A DNA stretch of 64,000 bases from Stropharia rugosoannulata (GCA_028532985.1 JANCIK010000002.1:930001-994000); one strand, 5' to 3'; shown: positions 11,177-22,951, counted from the stretch's first letter. Translations and numbers: made by a program. Notes: generated by a model not told the origin, from the sequence alone.

Positions 11177-11528
11177 AGAGATGACCTAGCCAAGATGACC
11201 TAGCTAAGCAGAGATAAATCTAGGAGCTTATGGAGATAGGGCAGAGAGATCAGGAACTCAGGACAGGAGCAGAAGGTGATGGGCACATACAAGCAAGGGC
11301 GCATCTTTCATGTGCGCGCATCGCACTTGTACTCGCTCAGGGAATATTACAGAAAATAAAGCACTTAGGATCACACAGGAAGGAGGAAAAAGATAAATAA
11401 TTTCAAAGCATATTAATACTAGACAAAAGCTATTCTACATATGCTAGATAGAACAGTAAGGGAGAGCACAAGAAAGGGAGATATAAGAAGAGAAAACAAG
11501 CGCCAAAGTGCGCGCCCCGCAGCAAGAC

Positions 11529-13601
11529 TTAGGCCTCCATGTTAACGACATCTTCTTCCTCAGCGGAGGCCTCAGGGCTCGAGTCGTTAACAACAACGGG
11601 AGAGGACTTGTAGGAGCGGACGGGAGCCTTGCCTTTTCCTTTGCCTTTACCCTTGCCTTTGGACGTCGATTTCGGGACTTTGGAAGCCTTAGAAGGCTGG
11701 GGGGCAGGGACAAAAGAAGAAGGATCTTGACGCGGGTGGTCGGGACAGTAGAAAGAAGAGGAGGGCAGGGAATCGATCGAAGGGTGGGAGTCCAATGGTT
11801 GGCAGAGCGCATCATAGGAAGCGCAGAGCTGTTCGAGGTCCATAGATCGAAGGGCGTCGAATGTCTCGCAGTCAGTGAAGCGGGAGCCAATAATGACGTT
11901 GGTCGGCAGAGTCACGGCCATAGCCTGCGCGAGCTGCACAAGCTGGATAAGTTCGGCGAAGTAGAGGCGCTGAAGGCCTCGACGGGTTTCCTCCGCGGTG
12001 CGCGCTTGCTGGCGGAAAGCGTCAAGGCGGGCGAAAGAGGCCTGTAATTCTGAAAAGAAAGAAAGGAATAAGTAATAGAAGAAAAGAAAACAAAGGAGAT
12101 GCGCGCACCACGAGGAGAAGTGCGGTACCAACCAGAGGTACCTTCTAGTGCGCTGTCGAGCTCAGCGCCGGTCATGGTATGCAGGCAGGGGCCCTGACCC
12201 CCTAGGCGGCAACTTGCGCACTTCCTGCCAGGACCGCGAAGGATACAGAGATGCTTGAGGGAAGGAGAGTCGGAAGACTCGCCCTGGGGGCGTCCGCAAA
12301 GGGAGCACGTAAAGCCGGGCTAAGGAAGGAAATAATAAATAAATAAAAAGCTAAAGAGGAGAAGACGAAGAGACAAACTATAATCGCCTCGCGCAGCGCT
12401 TCTTCAGGTGGGAGTTGGGCCATGCTTATGGCGTCGGGCAGAGGCTGGCCAGCCAATGCCAGGGATGCATGGTAGACTCCCGGAAGAAGATTGTAGATAG
12501 GGTACGTCGAGCGATATTGGGACTTAGAAGCATCGACGCCCTTCAGGCGTGGCAGCTCTTCGAGGCCGCTGGGAATGGCCTCTAAGGGAATGACTTTCGT
12601 ACGCGATGCGCGCACCTGGGGAATGTGAGGAGAGGCGCGCACGGTGGAAGGCCCCGCTACAGCCTCTTGAATCACTAAATAAAATTAAAATTAAAAGGTG
12701 TCAGATAAGATAAAAGAGGAAACCAAGTACCAGTACCAGCGGTTTTGCGCGGACGTTTGGTGAGGGGAACTGGAGGGACAGGCAAAGTCGAAATAGGGAC
12801 GAGCGCGGCGCGCTTGCGCTTGGAGGGCGCAGCAGGTGCGGAATCGTCAATGCGAGGGGATACGGGGTCTGGAGATGGAGGAGGCGGGGTTGGAGAAGGC
12901 GCTGCGCGCCGCTTGCATTTTGCAGGCACGGCGGGAGGAGGCTCGACGGGCATGGGGTCGGGAGAAGGCGGAGGCGGGGTTGGCGAAGGAGATGCGCGCC
13001 GCTCTTCGGAGGGAGGGACGGGCGGTACTTCGATAATCCTTCCACTTTCGGTGGACTCGCCCATCTCTACATCGGTGCTGGTCGACGCCAGCGGCGCATA
13101 CTCTAGGCGAGGCTCAGGCTCGCCTCCAGGGGACCAAGAAGGTGGGAACGCGGTGAGAAATGCGCGCTTATAAGATGGTAGCTAGAAGAGAGTGAGCGCA
13201 GCGCAGCAACACAAAAAGAAATGACTACTTACTGGCTCAAGGTCGGACTCGGTATACCACACGGTGCGCTGCATGGGGTCGGAGGACGCCCAACCGAACA
13301 CGGGGTCGTCATTCTCAAAAGCAAGCAAGGAAAGAAGAAGAACGAGTTCGCGTGTACCCGCATGGTAAGACGCGTTGATGGGGAAGGCAAGAAGGTGTTG
13401 TTCGAGGGCGAACCCGAATTGTTCGCGCACCGAGTGGAACTGAGTAGTTTCGTCGGGAGATAAGCTGTCGCGCGCGCTCAAATCCTCCAACGTATCGTAT
13501 CGTGTGAGCACCGGTCGGAGGCGGTGGAAGTGATCGGATATCTCGCCCTCGCGGACGGCGGTCTTCTGCTTGCGATTGAGGCTGCGTTTGTGGAAAGCCA
13601 T
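11529..13601 (-). CDS. Antisense accessory gene B: Cys-cluster and Lys/Gly-rich protein (604 aa, five exons)
   Basis: Exons 13601-13233, 13181-12731, 12674-12379, 12319-12142 and 12049-11529 join in frame across four GT-AG introns (51, 56, 59 and 92 nt); the last intron carries TGCGCGCA. Order along the protein: a helical N-terminal domain (1-123); Pro-rich repeats with basic patches resembling nuclear signals (about 170-275); a six-cysteine cluster C377-x2-C380-x16-C397-x8-C406-x2-C409-x7-C417, a loose variant of the Zn(II)2Cys6 plan; a long helix (about 432-500); and a tail of alternating Gly-Lys. I infer a nuclear, possibly DNA-binding protein. The ATG at 13601 is preferred because the upstream in-frame codon is GTG. 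A TATA box lies at 13700-13706. Confidence 0.75.
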
Positions 13602-13699
13602 GAAGTCGCGATGAGATGCCACAGTGTGATAAGAGAGGAAAGCAGCAGGAGGTGATGAAGGATGATAGGAGAGATGGGCTGAAAAGGATCCAAGGAGGT

Positions 13700-13706
13700 T
13701 TATATA
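13700..13706 (-). promoter_or_regulatory. TATA box of antisense gene B
   Basis: TATATAA on the minus strand about 100 bp before the gene B ATG. Confidence 0.45.
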
Positions 13707-14608
13707 AGTTTGGAGGAATAGCGAAGGAAAATTCTGGAGCAGGGGAGAAGCCAGACGGCGAGGAGCGCATGTCGAATAAACTTTCCGGCGATGTACTAGA
13801 ACAGCGAGCCGCAGAAGAAAGGCACGGCAGGGCCCAAAACAGGAAAAGGGAGGGTCTGACTAGGACGATGACTGAGGGCTGATCAGAGAATAGTAATGGG
13901 GAGACCATCATCGGCGACAGGTCAGCAAGTAATGAAAAGGGGCGGTGCGCGCATCAGCGCGCAAGTGGTGTCTTGAAGACGTTTAGTCTGAGAAGGGCTC
14001 CGTGGGGATGCCAAAGAGGAAATCAAGAAACCAAATGGAGAGATGACTCAGAACGGTGCTTCAGGGAAACTAGTAGACGGTTACTACGCAGGCGAGGCGC
14101 GCATCTGGAATTGACTGAGGACAGTCAAGATTTTTAGTGGGGGGGAGATGACAGGGCTGCTTTTTGGCTACGGGTGTAAACAGTCAGAAGGTCCGTTAGT
14201 GGGATAGCTGCGCGCGGGAGAACACAGAGAGACTAGAGTTGGGCCTGACTCATAGTCTATAGCTATCAGCGCGCATCATGACTACGAGCGCCTGCGCGCA
14301 CCTATTGTGAGAAGGATTGGGCAGCGAACTGTACAAGTTTTTAAAAGTGCATAGCTTGGCCATCTGTGCGAGCAATTAGGTGTGTGTAGAACGGTTAAGC
14401 ACCAGCCAAGTGCGGTGTGAGTACAGCTGAGCGAGTACCAAGGGCGGTGTGAAGGGCTGTGCGCGCATCTCATGTGCGCGCGTTGCAAAGGCAGAATTGG
14501 CCTAAGTCCACACATCATGTGACCGTGGCGGCGCGCATCAAAAAGACGCGCGAAAGCCCGAGGGAACGAACGACATGCGCGCAGCGGCTGCCCAGGGGCT
14601 GGAACACT
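13707..14608. other. Non-coding 3' region of the Gypsy element
   Basis: I find no supportable gene on either strand. It contains many GCGCGCA motifs (for example near 13947, 14099, 14270, 14462, 14577) and the second hairpin-plus-G7 structure. Confidence 0.5.
14111..14145. other. Second hairpin plus G7 tract
   Basis: TTGACTG (14111-14117), loop AGGA, CAGTCAA (14122-14128), then TTTTTAGT and seven G (14139-14145) followed by AGATGAC. Same layout as 11143-11176 but with a different stem sequence. It could be a polypurine-tract relic or a regulatory hairpin. Confidence 0.55.
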
Positions 14609-14617
14609 AAAGGGGAG
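14609..14617 (+). other. Polypurine tract before the 3' LTR
   Basis: AAAGGGGAG directly abuts the start of LTR homology at 14618, where the plus-strand primer is expected. Confidence 0.6.
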
Positions 14618-15365
14618 CCCGGATGCGATGCGCGGACCCTTTCGCCGCGCGTTGCTAGTATTTACTTTACCGTATCATTAGTACACAAGCGCGCATCGCA
14701 TATAAACCTGTATCTTTGTCTATAGGAATTTAAGCAATTGTCTACCCACTAGATCTGTGTGCTGGGTTCCGTCCCAGGCCGTCAGCGGGCTGTGTTTAGC
14801 TTTTGTTAGGGTCTTAACTGTGAAGTGTTTGTGAATCATAGGAGTTTTGGATAGCTTCTGGCCACCGGGTCATTTGGAGAGCTCAGTGAGGAGTCAGTAC
14901 AACCGTGTACGGAAACTCGCACTGTAGTGTTTAGACTGTGAGACTGCACCGCCGGGTGAAAGACTTTGGAGAGTCTTGGGATTGTTGGACTTTGGAGAGT
15001 CCGCGCATCGCACGAGGTCACCGGACCCGGAAGTGCGCGCAGCGAAGCCGTTCGCTAAAAACAATTTATTTCATTCATCATTTTGCCTAGCGTACGCCAC
15101 TAGCAACCGGGCTCTATCCGAGATTTACTAGAATTAAACCCCTCCTTACAAACGAACTTGCAGGCCCTACTTGCTGTTACAAAGACTAGAGGACACGAGG
15201 TGCGCGCATTGCACGCCCAGAACGGGAACCAGAGCAGAGCATAGATTATACTAGCCATTTAGTTGAGGGCGTTCGCTCGATCTAAGGGATAGGATCTCGC
15301 TCCGCTGGGTGTGTGTGTGTGTTGTGTTTCGCGATTTCGAGTCTAGCTACGCAGTAGACCTCTCA
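14618..15365 (+). repeat. 3' LTR of the Gypsy element
   Basis: Matches the 5' LTR almost perfectly and ends CTCTCA at 15365. The adjoining ACGGT (15366-15370) is the expected right copy of a 5-bp target-site duplication; the left copy lies outside the window. Confidence 0.95.
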
Positions 15366-15373
15366 ACGGTTGG

Positions 15374-16460
15374 TCATCTCGGAGGGCGACGTAGGATGAC
15401 CCACGGGATCTGTTGCATTCGCGCTCTTCCTCCGCTTCTCGTATGTGCATTGAACACTGGAGTCAACGTGCCAGAGGAATGACCAAACATCGAGTGCCGG
15501 GACCCAGGTCCATGAACAGATCCTTATAAAGCTTGTCGTCATAATTCCTCTCTCGTTCGGGCTCCGGAACGACAACAGGAATCTTAGGGGCCGCGGATGC
15601 GTGCGGAGGTCTGAGTGGCTGGATAATCAATTCAGGCTCAGGCTCCATAGCGGGCGTCAGTGTCCGCCTGTGACCAGGTCGGAACGTGGATGTCGAGGAT
15701 GCCACAGAAGAAATTGAAGAAGAAAGTCCGCTCATGTTATGATGCGGACGGGAGGCCAAGTTTGGGGGCGACAGAGATAATTTTGCTCTGTATGCCTTGA
15801 TTTTCTCCTTGACAGGCGCAAGGCCTTCCATGAGCTTAGACCGGGGTACGATATGCTGAGCAATGATTCAGGCATTTGCACTTGGGTTGGCATTAGGTAT
15901 ACTGCTTGCTTTCATCTCGCACACGCGTGCGCATGCGCCTCCGCATCCCGTCGCGCCTGAGTGGCCTGCGCCTCGCGCTCGTGCTCCCTCTCACGTTCCC
16001 TCTCTCTGCGCGCCTGCTCGTCCGTCGCACGCCGGGGCGGGTTGGGGCTCGGGCTTGTGCTTGTGCTGGCGCGCTGCCCATACCTGGGCGATGGCCCAGG
16101 GGGGTGCATGTACCGCGGCAGTGAATTCGTCGAGGAGCTTTCAGACGTGGACATCCCATTAGCGGTCGCAGCGGGCGATCCTGGTGCTGGCAAGTGCGTA
16201 ACCGGCATCCGGGGGCTGCCCCGCGAGGAGGCAGTGGAGAGCATATAGCGGGGTAGTGAGTTTGTCGAGGAGCTTGCAGTAGACGCAAGCGATGGCGAGG
16301 ACCGCGTGCGCGCGCGGTCGATGGGCTTTCGTGGCGTGTGCGGGGGTGTAGGTACTGGGATGGGATGAATGTATGCGCTCATATATGCGCCCACAGGCAC
16401 GGAAAGCGTGGCAGAAGCATCTTGCGTATCCTTCGTCATAATATAGTAGTGTTCCTGCAT
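15374..16460 (-). CDS. Ser/Pro-rich hypothetical protein ending at the Gypsy insertion site
   Basis: Coding regions lie at about 16460-15912, about 15840-15504 and 15456-15374; the last intron (15503-15457, GT-AG, 47 nt) keeps frame. The product is disordered, rich in Ser/Pro/Arg, with two copies of a TNSLPRYM motif and a Glu/Arg-rich helix. I do not recognise the family. The exon 1/exon 2 boundary near 15840-15912 is unresolved. With this model the natural stop (TGA, 15376-15374) lies 9 bp from the LTR end, so the Gypsy element landed in the 3' UTR rather than in the coding sequence. ATG 16460 is the first in-frame ATG. Upstream is a three-copy repeat. Confidence 0.5.
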
Positions 16461-16493
16461 CAAAAAAGCGGAAGATTCAGCGGTAGAGGAGGA

Positions 16494-16860
16494 TGCGATG
16501 ACATGGGCACGCACCAGCGACGCTCTGATGTCTTTCTTTTCTCCGTCCGTCGTTCACTCCGTTTTGTCGTCGTGCCTAGAGAACTTATATAGGCCTGATA
16601 CCCAGAGATTACTGACACACAATTCAGCAGACGAGCGCGATTCGATGGCTGGGGCACGCACCAGCGACACCCGTATATCCTTTCGTATGTCCTTCCTTCC
16701 GACTTTCCCTCCGTTCCCTCGTCGCGGCTGGAAAGCTTATATGTTCCTAAGATCTAGGTCGATAAGACACGAATCAGCAGCAGCAGACAAATGCGATACG
16801 ATAGCTAGGACATGTACCAGCGACACCCGTATGTCTTTTTCGTGTCCTTCCGTCCATTCT
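16494..16860. repeat. Three diverged tandem copies of a promoter-region unit
   Basis: A unit of about 150 bp starts near 16494, 16643 and 16793. Each copy contains CACGCACCAGCGAC or a close variant, then a CT-rich stretch and a CTTATA-type box. It covers the start region of the minus-strand gene 15374-16460. Confidence 0.65.
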
Positions 16861-16991
16861 GTCGTCTCTGCTAACCGACTTATAGGGTCCTGGTATCAAA
16901 ATCTGTCAGCACTGCACAATACAATGCGAAGAGCCACGCACATCCCAGGCCAAGCCGCTGCTTCGACCGAGGGATCCTGTGCCAGATACGA

Positions 16992-17417
16992 TTGACGCCG
17001 GAGACAACAAGACAACAGTTCTGCACCAATCATGGCTGGTACTACAGTTTTGGGCGCGTAGCTGAGGCTGCTTACACTCGACATCATGGTCACCTTTTTG
17101 CACTCTTGATTGGGCTATCAACCTACGCCGCGTGCGCCTTACTCTGTTACCACAAAAATACGCATTGCCTCTTGCTCTGCATTCAAACTATGCTGCTGTG
17201 GGGGGTTACCATTTGGTACCTTAGACACGATGCAAAGGCGCCTTACAGATGGCTATTTGTCCTCATCGATGCTTCGTTTGTCAAACTGGGTCTCACGAGT
17301 GTGAACGTGACGTGCTGGATCGTATATTTCTGTGTCTCGGAAGCGAATCCCGTATGTATAATTTTATTGATGCCGCTGGGGGGTAGTAACATGAACAGAA
17401 AGATAGGAGTTGATTGA
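16992..17417 (+). CDS. Possible membrane protein (141 codons)
   Basis: The only support is an open frame with about four hydrophobic segments (near residues 35-52, 60-76, 85-102 and 104-126). I recognise no family and the intron structure was not resolved. It may be part of a spliced gene, since an alternative ATG at 17032 is followed closely by GTAG. Low certainty. Confidence 0.25.
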   Translation: MTPETTRQQFCTNHGWYYSFGRVAEAAYTRHHGHLFALLIGLSTYAACALLCYHKNTHCLLLCIQTMLLWGVTIWYLRHDAKAPYRWLFVLIDASFVKLGLTSVNVTCWIVYFCVSEANPVCIILLMPLGGSNMNRKIGVD

Positions 17418-17685
17418 ATGCAATGTCGCGTCCGATGGGAAGTGGCGTATTTTTCTGAGAAATCGGATCGTCAGCAAACAATACATCATTATACTGAGGC
17501 TGTATAAGACAGTTGATGGCACTGTATTTTCATCTTATGCTCAAGTGGACCATGGAATGGAACTCACGAAGTGCAAGTCAAAACCAACCTTCCTTTGAAG
17601 CAGGTTCGAAACGGAAATAACAGCATTTCAAGCCTTTCACTGTTGAGATATTCAGGCGAAGAGACGTAAAGGAATCTGATGTATG

Positions 17686-18592
17686 TCCGGGGAACCTGAT
17701 AGTCTGTGTACTCGCCGCCATCACTGCCGCCGCGAGCTGGTTTGTCTGGTCGAACGAGGGCGTCTGTACATGGAGCGTATCCGCGACGATGCGCGACAGC
17801 GCCGTGTTGTCGAGCACGACCACGGAGTCCGTGTTCCGCACGAGCCGCTTGAGCGTCAGCATTGCGTTATACGGCTGCACGACGACGTCGCCCTCGCTCG
17901 CGTTCGGGAAGACGCTGTACGTCTGTAGCAGTTTCTTCGGGAAGCGGTCCTTGAGCCGCTCGAGGAGGAAAGAACCGAGCCCGGACCCTGTCCCGCCGGC
18001 AATGGAGTGCATCACCATGAATGCCTGACGACGGCCTTGTAGTTACTGCAGAAGACGGTCATGAACGCAGTGCTCACCTCCAGTGACTCGCATCCCTCCG
18101 TTTCGCGGTCGATCATCTCCATAACCTCCTCATAGACCTCCTCGCCGTACGAGTACCCCTGCGCCCAGTTGTTCCCCGCCCCGCCACCTTCCTTCCACTT
18201 GAAAATGTTTTCCGGGTTGTATAGGTTTGCGAACGCAGACGATAAGACGTTGTTTATGACCTGCGCGCGGCATGCTCAGCGTTATCCAACACGGAGATAA
18301 GAAAGGGTAGAACATACTCTCGGTTCCAGGTCCACAAGGATCGCGCGCGGAATGTAACGCTCGTCGTCAGCCTGGTAGAAAAACGCGCTCTTCCTGTCTC
18401 CTCCGTCGATCGAAGGGTCCTTGAGAATGCCATCTTCGTTGATCCCGTGCTCAGTGCAGAGCCGCTGCCAAAATGCCGAGCCCACTGTCAGTCGTAAAGC
18501 GGGTTTGAGAGATGAAGGATGCCATAAGAAAAATCATGCTTACCCTGGTTGCCGCACTGTCCCAGTTGGAGCGTCACAAATTCCCGAGGCAT
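17686..18592 (-). pseudogene. Gamma-tubulin, 5' half only
   Basis: The start MPREFVTLQLGQCGNQ, the [11 protein letters not shown] segment and the tubulin signature GGTGSGLGS identify gamma-tubulin, the microtubule-nucleating tubulin. Exons 18592-18544, 18484-18318, 18260-18078 and 18024-17686 join in frame over three GT-AG introns for 246 residues. The similarity then stops abruptly after the RFPG motif, where the family continues into the loop before the central helix. About 45% of the usual roughly 455 residues, including the C-terminal domain, is absent. It is a truncated duplicate; a complete gene is expected elsewhere, because gamma-tubulin is essential. Confidence 0.88.
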
Positions 18593-19331
18593 GGATTCGC
18601 GACGAGGGGATGAGAAACAAGGGGCAAGAAGCACTGATCAGAATCTTCTCACGACATGATGCGCTCAGTCAACGGCGCGTCGGCGCTCTGAGCGCACTTG
18701 GCTCATGCCTCACAATACGTTATAGTCATTCATAGGAGCCCCAGGCAAGCAACGATAAAACTACAAAAAAAAAACCAGTTCACAGAACTTTAAGCGTACG
18801 ATAAAGGGAGACAAGAAAACAATCTAACAATTGAATGCTTAGAACGAAGCTCGGGAACATCGAAGCTGGATTGGTAAAACGATTTTGTGGTATAAAGGGA
18901 AGGAAAGGAACAAAACGGTGCGCATTATATGCGACACCTACTGGTCATCATGTGATACAAGGTCTGGATGTCGATTGTGATGAATGTCCATGTCCAGGAC
19001 GGAAACAGAAGAACTGAATTGCCTTGTGTCGTCTCTCTTCCTGCTTCCCCTTCCTCTCATGATCACCTGCGGTAAATTGCTGCCTTGCGCTGCCCAGCCG
19101 CATGTCATGGTAATCGGATTCATCTCTTTAACGGATTTTGCTTCGAATTAATGGCACTGCGACCTGCGACTCGACCTTGCTTTGTGGTATGTATACAAGA
19201 TGGGAATGGGATAGAGCTGTGCAACGAGAAATATATTAATTACATCCACGATCATCCAATACCAAAATGGTCCGTCCAGGAAACATACCTACAAAAGAAA
19301 AGGTCTACGAGTATTAAGAGAGTTATGCAAT
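18593..19331. other. No supportable gene
   Basis: A stretch between the gamma-tubulin fragment and the MAPK fragment. I see no conserved frame, intron pattern or repeat. Confidence 0.4.
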
Positions 19332-20075
<744 letters not shown>

Positions 20076-20214
20076 AGACATTTCTGGGGAGAGGTAAAAT
20101 ATCGTTAACTGGTATTATTCCATATGTTTCAAGAAGATGTTGAGGCATTCCCCGTGGAACTAGCAAAACATGATGCCTAATAAGAGTTAGATTTATGCCA
20201 CTGCGTGAGCGCAC

Positions 20215-21238
20215 TCACAGCATATCTTCAGCAGATCGCGTATCCTTGTTTTTAAGGGGAGCTTTCTTGCCCTTCATGGAGGTCCTGTCGTTATCGGGCA
20301 CGGCTATGTATTCAAATTTCCGAGAGTCAAGTGTAAAAGTAACAGGTCCCTGTGGTCTAACAGTGAACACGCTTTGCGCGTAATTCCGAATTAGAGATGA
20401 CAGACCTCATTTGTCAAATTGACACTCATCATTGCACCAAACTTTCCATCTGAAAGAGGGTCAGGAGTTAGCCGTAAATAAGCGTGTGGGGAAAACTATC
20501 ATCCAACCTTGCATCTTCTCTAGTTTGTAACCGGCCTTGAGACTTTCTAGAAAAGTCGCGTACAGGCTCCGCGAGGCCTCTGAGGACTGACGCATCCTGT
20601 GTCATTGTGATGCGTTACGGGTTAACGAAGTAATAGCGCACCATTGCACGGTGGAAATCAGGCTTATTTCCCTTGGATGTGTTTGCTAGCAGAGTGAATT
20701 GGGAGACGCAGAGAATGTCTCGGCATCAATGTCCTTCACACTGGCTTTCCACATATTTTCTTCATTGGATGGGTCGGAGAAGACTCGGAGCGAAAGTCTG
20801 TAATGGGACGCAGGAAAATAAGTATTGGGTCCCTGGAGAGCGAAAAATCAAACGAAAAGAGTCAAGGTATTCTTAGGCCATGTATAGGTTGGGAAGCTCG
20901 GAGAATTATGTGCGAAAAAAAAAAAGCCAACTTTAATTGAGCTGACACGAACATTTTTTTGGACAACAATGCAACATCGGCATCAGTATCATCTGTTCTA
21001 GAGGTTAGGGCATGGCTAGTGAACATGTAAAATAAAGTTAAGACCACGAACCTGTGCCAATACCAACCAAGATCATAAGACCTTTGGAGATTTTCGAAAT
21101 AGCTTCACTATTGACTAGGTGATAATATCACAACTCGGTGATCAGCATCCTTCAAGGCACTCGTGTGTAAAGGCAACCCGGCACTGTTCATTTACCAGTT
21201 ACAGAAGCAGATGACACGCGCTGAACGATAGCTCGCAT
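20215..21238 (-). pseudogene. D-aminoacyl-tRNA deacylase (DTD1 type), frameshifted
   Basis: It starts MRAIVQRVSSASVT at 21238 and continues through LMILVGIGTDDTDAD, LRVFSDPSNEENMWKAS, the active-site region SQFTLLANT with KPDFHRAM, then FGAMMSVNLTNEGPVTF. It ends with a fungal C-terminal extension at TGA 20217-20215. At least six exons are recognisable with GT-AG boundaries. DTD removes D-amino acids mischarged on tRNA. Two extra bases (near 20717, in the codons after DIDAE) throw the frame just before the catalytic SQFTLL motif and lead to a stop. The gene is otherwise complete, so the break is a late single lesion or a sequencing error. Confidence 0.85.
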
Positions 21239-21529
21239 GCTCCCTAATATGGTGTTTCAGTTCAAGTAGAAGACGAAAGAACAATCCAATCAGAACAGTT
21301 AGAAACCGTTGATCAGAGATATAAAGCAAGGTCAACCTGGAAAGTTGTTTAACATGTGCGACGTGACATGCGTGATGATCGCTACAAGTGATGTTATTGG
21401 CCAGCCCGAGGAGGCAAGCGTCCCCGCGCGTCCAACTCGTCCAGTGCGTTCATCATCTCCATATTCCAGGGCAGACTTCCAATTACCAAGTTGCTTCTTT
21501 TCAAATGCAGCTTTCTTCAACTCACAATA

Positions 21530-22292
21530 TCGGAGTCGGTGATACTCGAAACAAGCTTGAGTGACGTGCAGCTAGAGCTGTATTGGAACCATGCACCAAA
21601 GGTATGTTGTCACCTACAGTGATGCTGTCATCTACATCCAAACTTTTCTGACAAACGCGGCTAGACCTGTAAGAACTTCGCAGAGCTTGCGAAAAGAGGG
21701 TACTACAACGGGGTGGTATTCCACCGAATCATATCAGTCAGTACCGTTCTCAGTCCGTTTCCAAGGTCCTAATGTTCGAGCCCAAATAGGACTTTATGAT
21801 CCAGGGGGGTGACCCTACAGGAACGGGAAGAGGGGGAACGAGTATCTATGGCCAAAAATTGTATGTGTGGACTTCTCTATAAACCTTCCCAAAAGTCTGA
21901 TTAGCCAGGATTGAATTAGTGAAGACGAATTGCACCCAGAGCTGCGCTTTACTGGAGCGGGCATCCTTGCGATTGCGATGGCCAATTCTGGCCCCAATAC
22001 CAACGGTGGGCACTTCCACTATCCCGTCTTCTTCCCTGACAGACTCTGATATACCACCCTACAGGTTCCCAGTTTTTTATTACCTTGGGTCCAACCCCGT
22101 AGTACCTCGATAACAAGCACACAATATTTGGCCGCGTCAGCTCTGGCATGCGAGTCGTCCAGCGGTTGGGGTCGGTAGCGGTAGATCAACAGGATCGGTA
22201 CGTTTATTCATCCTAAAGCCAGTCCATCCGCCCATTCATGTCTGTACAGACCGCGTGAAGACGTAAAAATACATAAAGCCCGAGCTGTCTAA
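21530..22292 (+). pseudogene. PPIL1-type cyclophilin (peptidyl-prolyl isomerase), in-frame stop
   Basis: Exons ending or starting at 21601, 21665-21736, 21790-21860, 21920-22005, 22065-22197 and 22250-22292 give the order ELYWNHAPKTCKNFAELA, FHRIIS, DFMIQGGDPTGTGRGG, the ANSGPNTNGSQFF core and a DRPREDVKIHKA end, typical of spliceosome-associated PPIL1. Three oddities suggest decay: no ATG is visible before the first conserved residues, a 6-bp tandem gain adds two residues before MANSG, and an extra TAG codon (22100-22102) sits between PTP and YLDNK. The reading frame otherwise survives, including five introns. Confidence 0.85.
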
Positions 22293-22951
22293 AGCACAGG
22301 AGGCATCTTGTTTACCACTCGGGGCATCGGATGGGTTGTCAAGTTTGACTGGGCGAGTCCCGAAAGGCTTCTTGCAGCTGCTCAGCAGACCGGCAGCATC
22401 AAAGGAGTTGAAACACATCCGGATGGCAGATGGTGTTTGCTTGAATGGTTCAGGGGCTGGAAATTCGAATAGGTGAGTGTATATGCGTGTACATTGAATA
22501 TATGTGTACTTTCAATCATGACTGATCTTGTTCTTTGAATCCTCCGTGACATCCTTCGAAACTTTCGGAACGTTAGTTACCTCCGTTGCCCCCCAGATTA
22601 TGCCGTTCAGGGCTGCCCGGCTCTTTTCTTCTTAGCTACTACAACTTTGGCAGAACTGCCACCTTCGCCGACGTCAGGGTCCGTAAGTCTCCAAGACCCC
22701 TCGTACGGAGCAATCAGCGCCTACGCGCCAGTCTACGTTGGAGAAGTGGTGCAGTGAAGAAGTGGTGCACTGGAGAAGTTGCACGCACGCTCTCGATCGT
22801 GTGATGTACCAAGTCCAGGAAGGAGACTGAGCTTGCTCTTAGGCACAAGCTTCTTCCTGACGCCTCTCCTCGGCCTCGGTGCGCGGTGCAAGTGGGGCGG
22901 GTTAGCGGCGAAAGTTGGGAAAGGTGAGGGTGCCAAAGGCGATGGTAGTTC
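22293..22951. other. No confident gene
   Basis: A short minus-strand frame near 22290-22445 (CFNSFDAAGLLSSC, PVKLDNPSD) could be the last exon of a convergent gene, but I cannot extend it. The rest up to the KDZ target-site copy holds nothing I can support. Confidence 0.3.

Larger units (their letters stand above)
1..15365 (+). mobile_element. Ty3/Gypsy LTR retrotransposon with antisense accessory genes
   Basis: Two near-identical LTRs (1-747 and 14618-15365) bracket a primer site, Gag, protease, RT-RNase H-integrase in that order (Ty3/Gypsy order), a 6.5 kb region with four minus-strand genes, and a purine tract. At about 15.4 kb it is well above the usual 5-7 kb for fungal Gypsy elements; the excess is the antisense gene block. 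The two LTRs differ only near bases 19-26, so insertion was recent. The window begins at or inside the 5' LTR, so the left target-site copy is not visible. The element is densely marked with TGCGCGCA-like motifs that are rare outside it. Confidence 0.95.

Noticed and set aside
17578..18018. Possibility that the gamma-tubulin gene continues left through another intron
   Set aside because: No tubulin-like residues follow the RFPG motif in any frame down to 17400.
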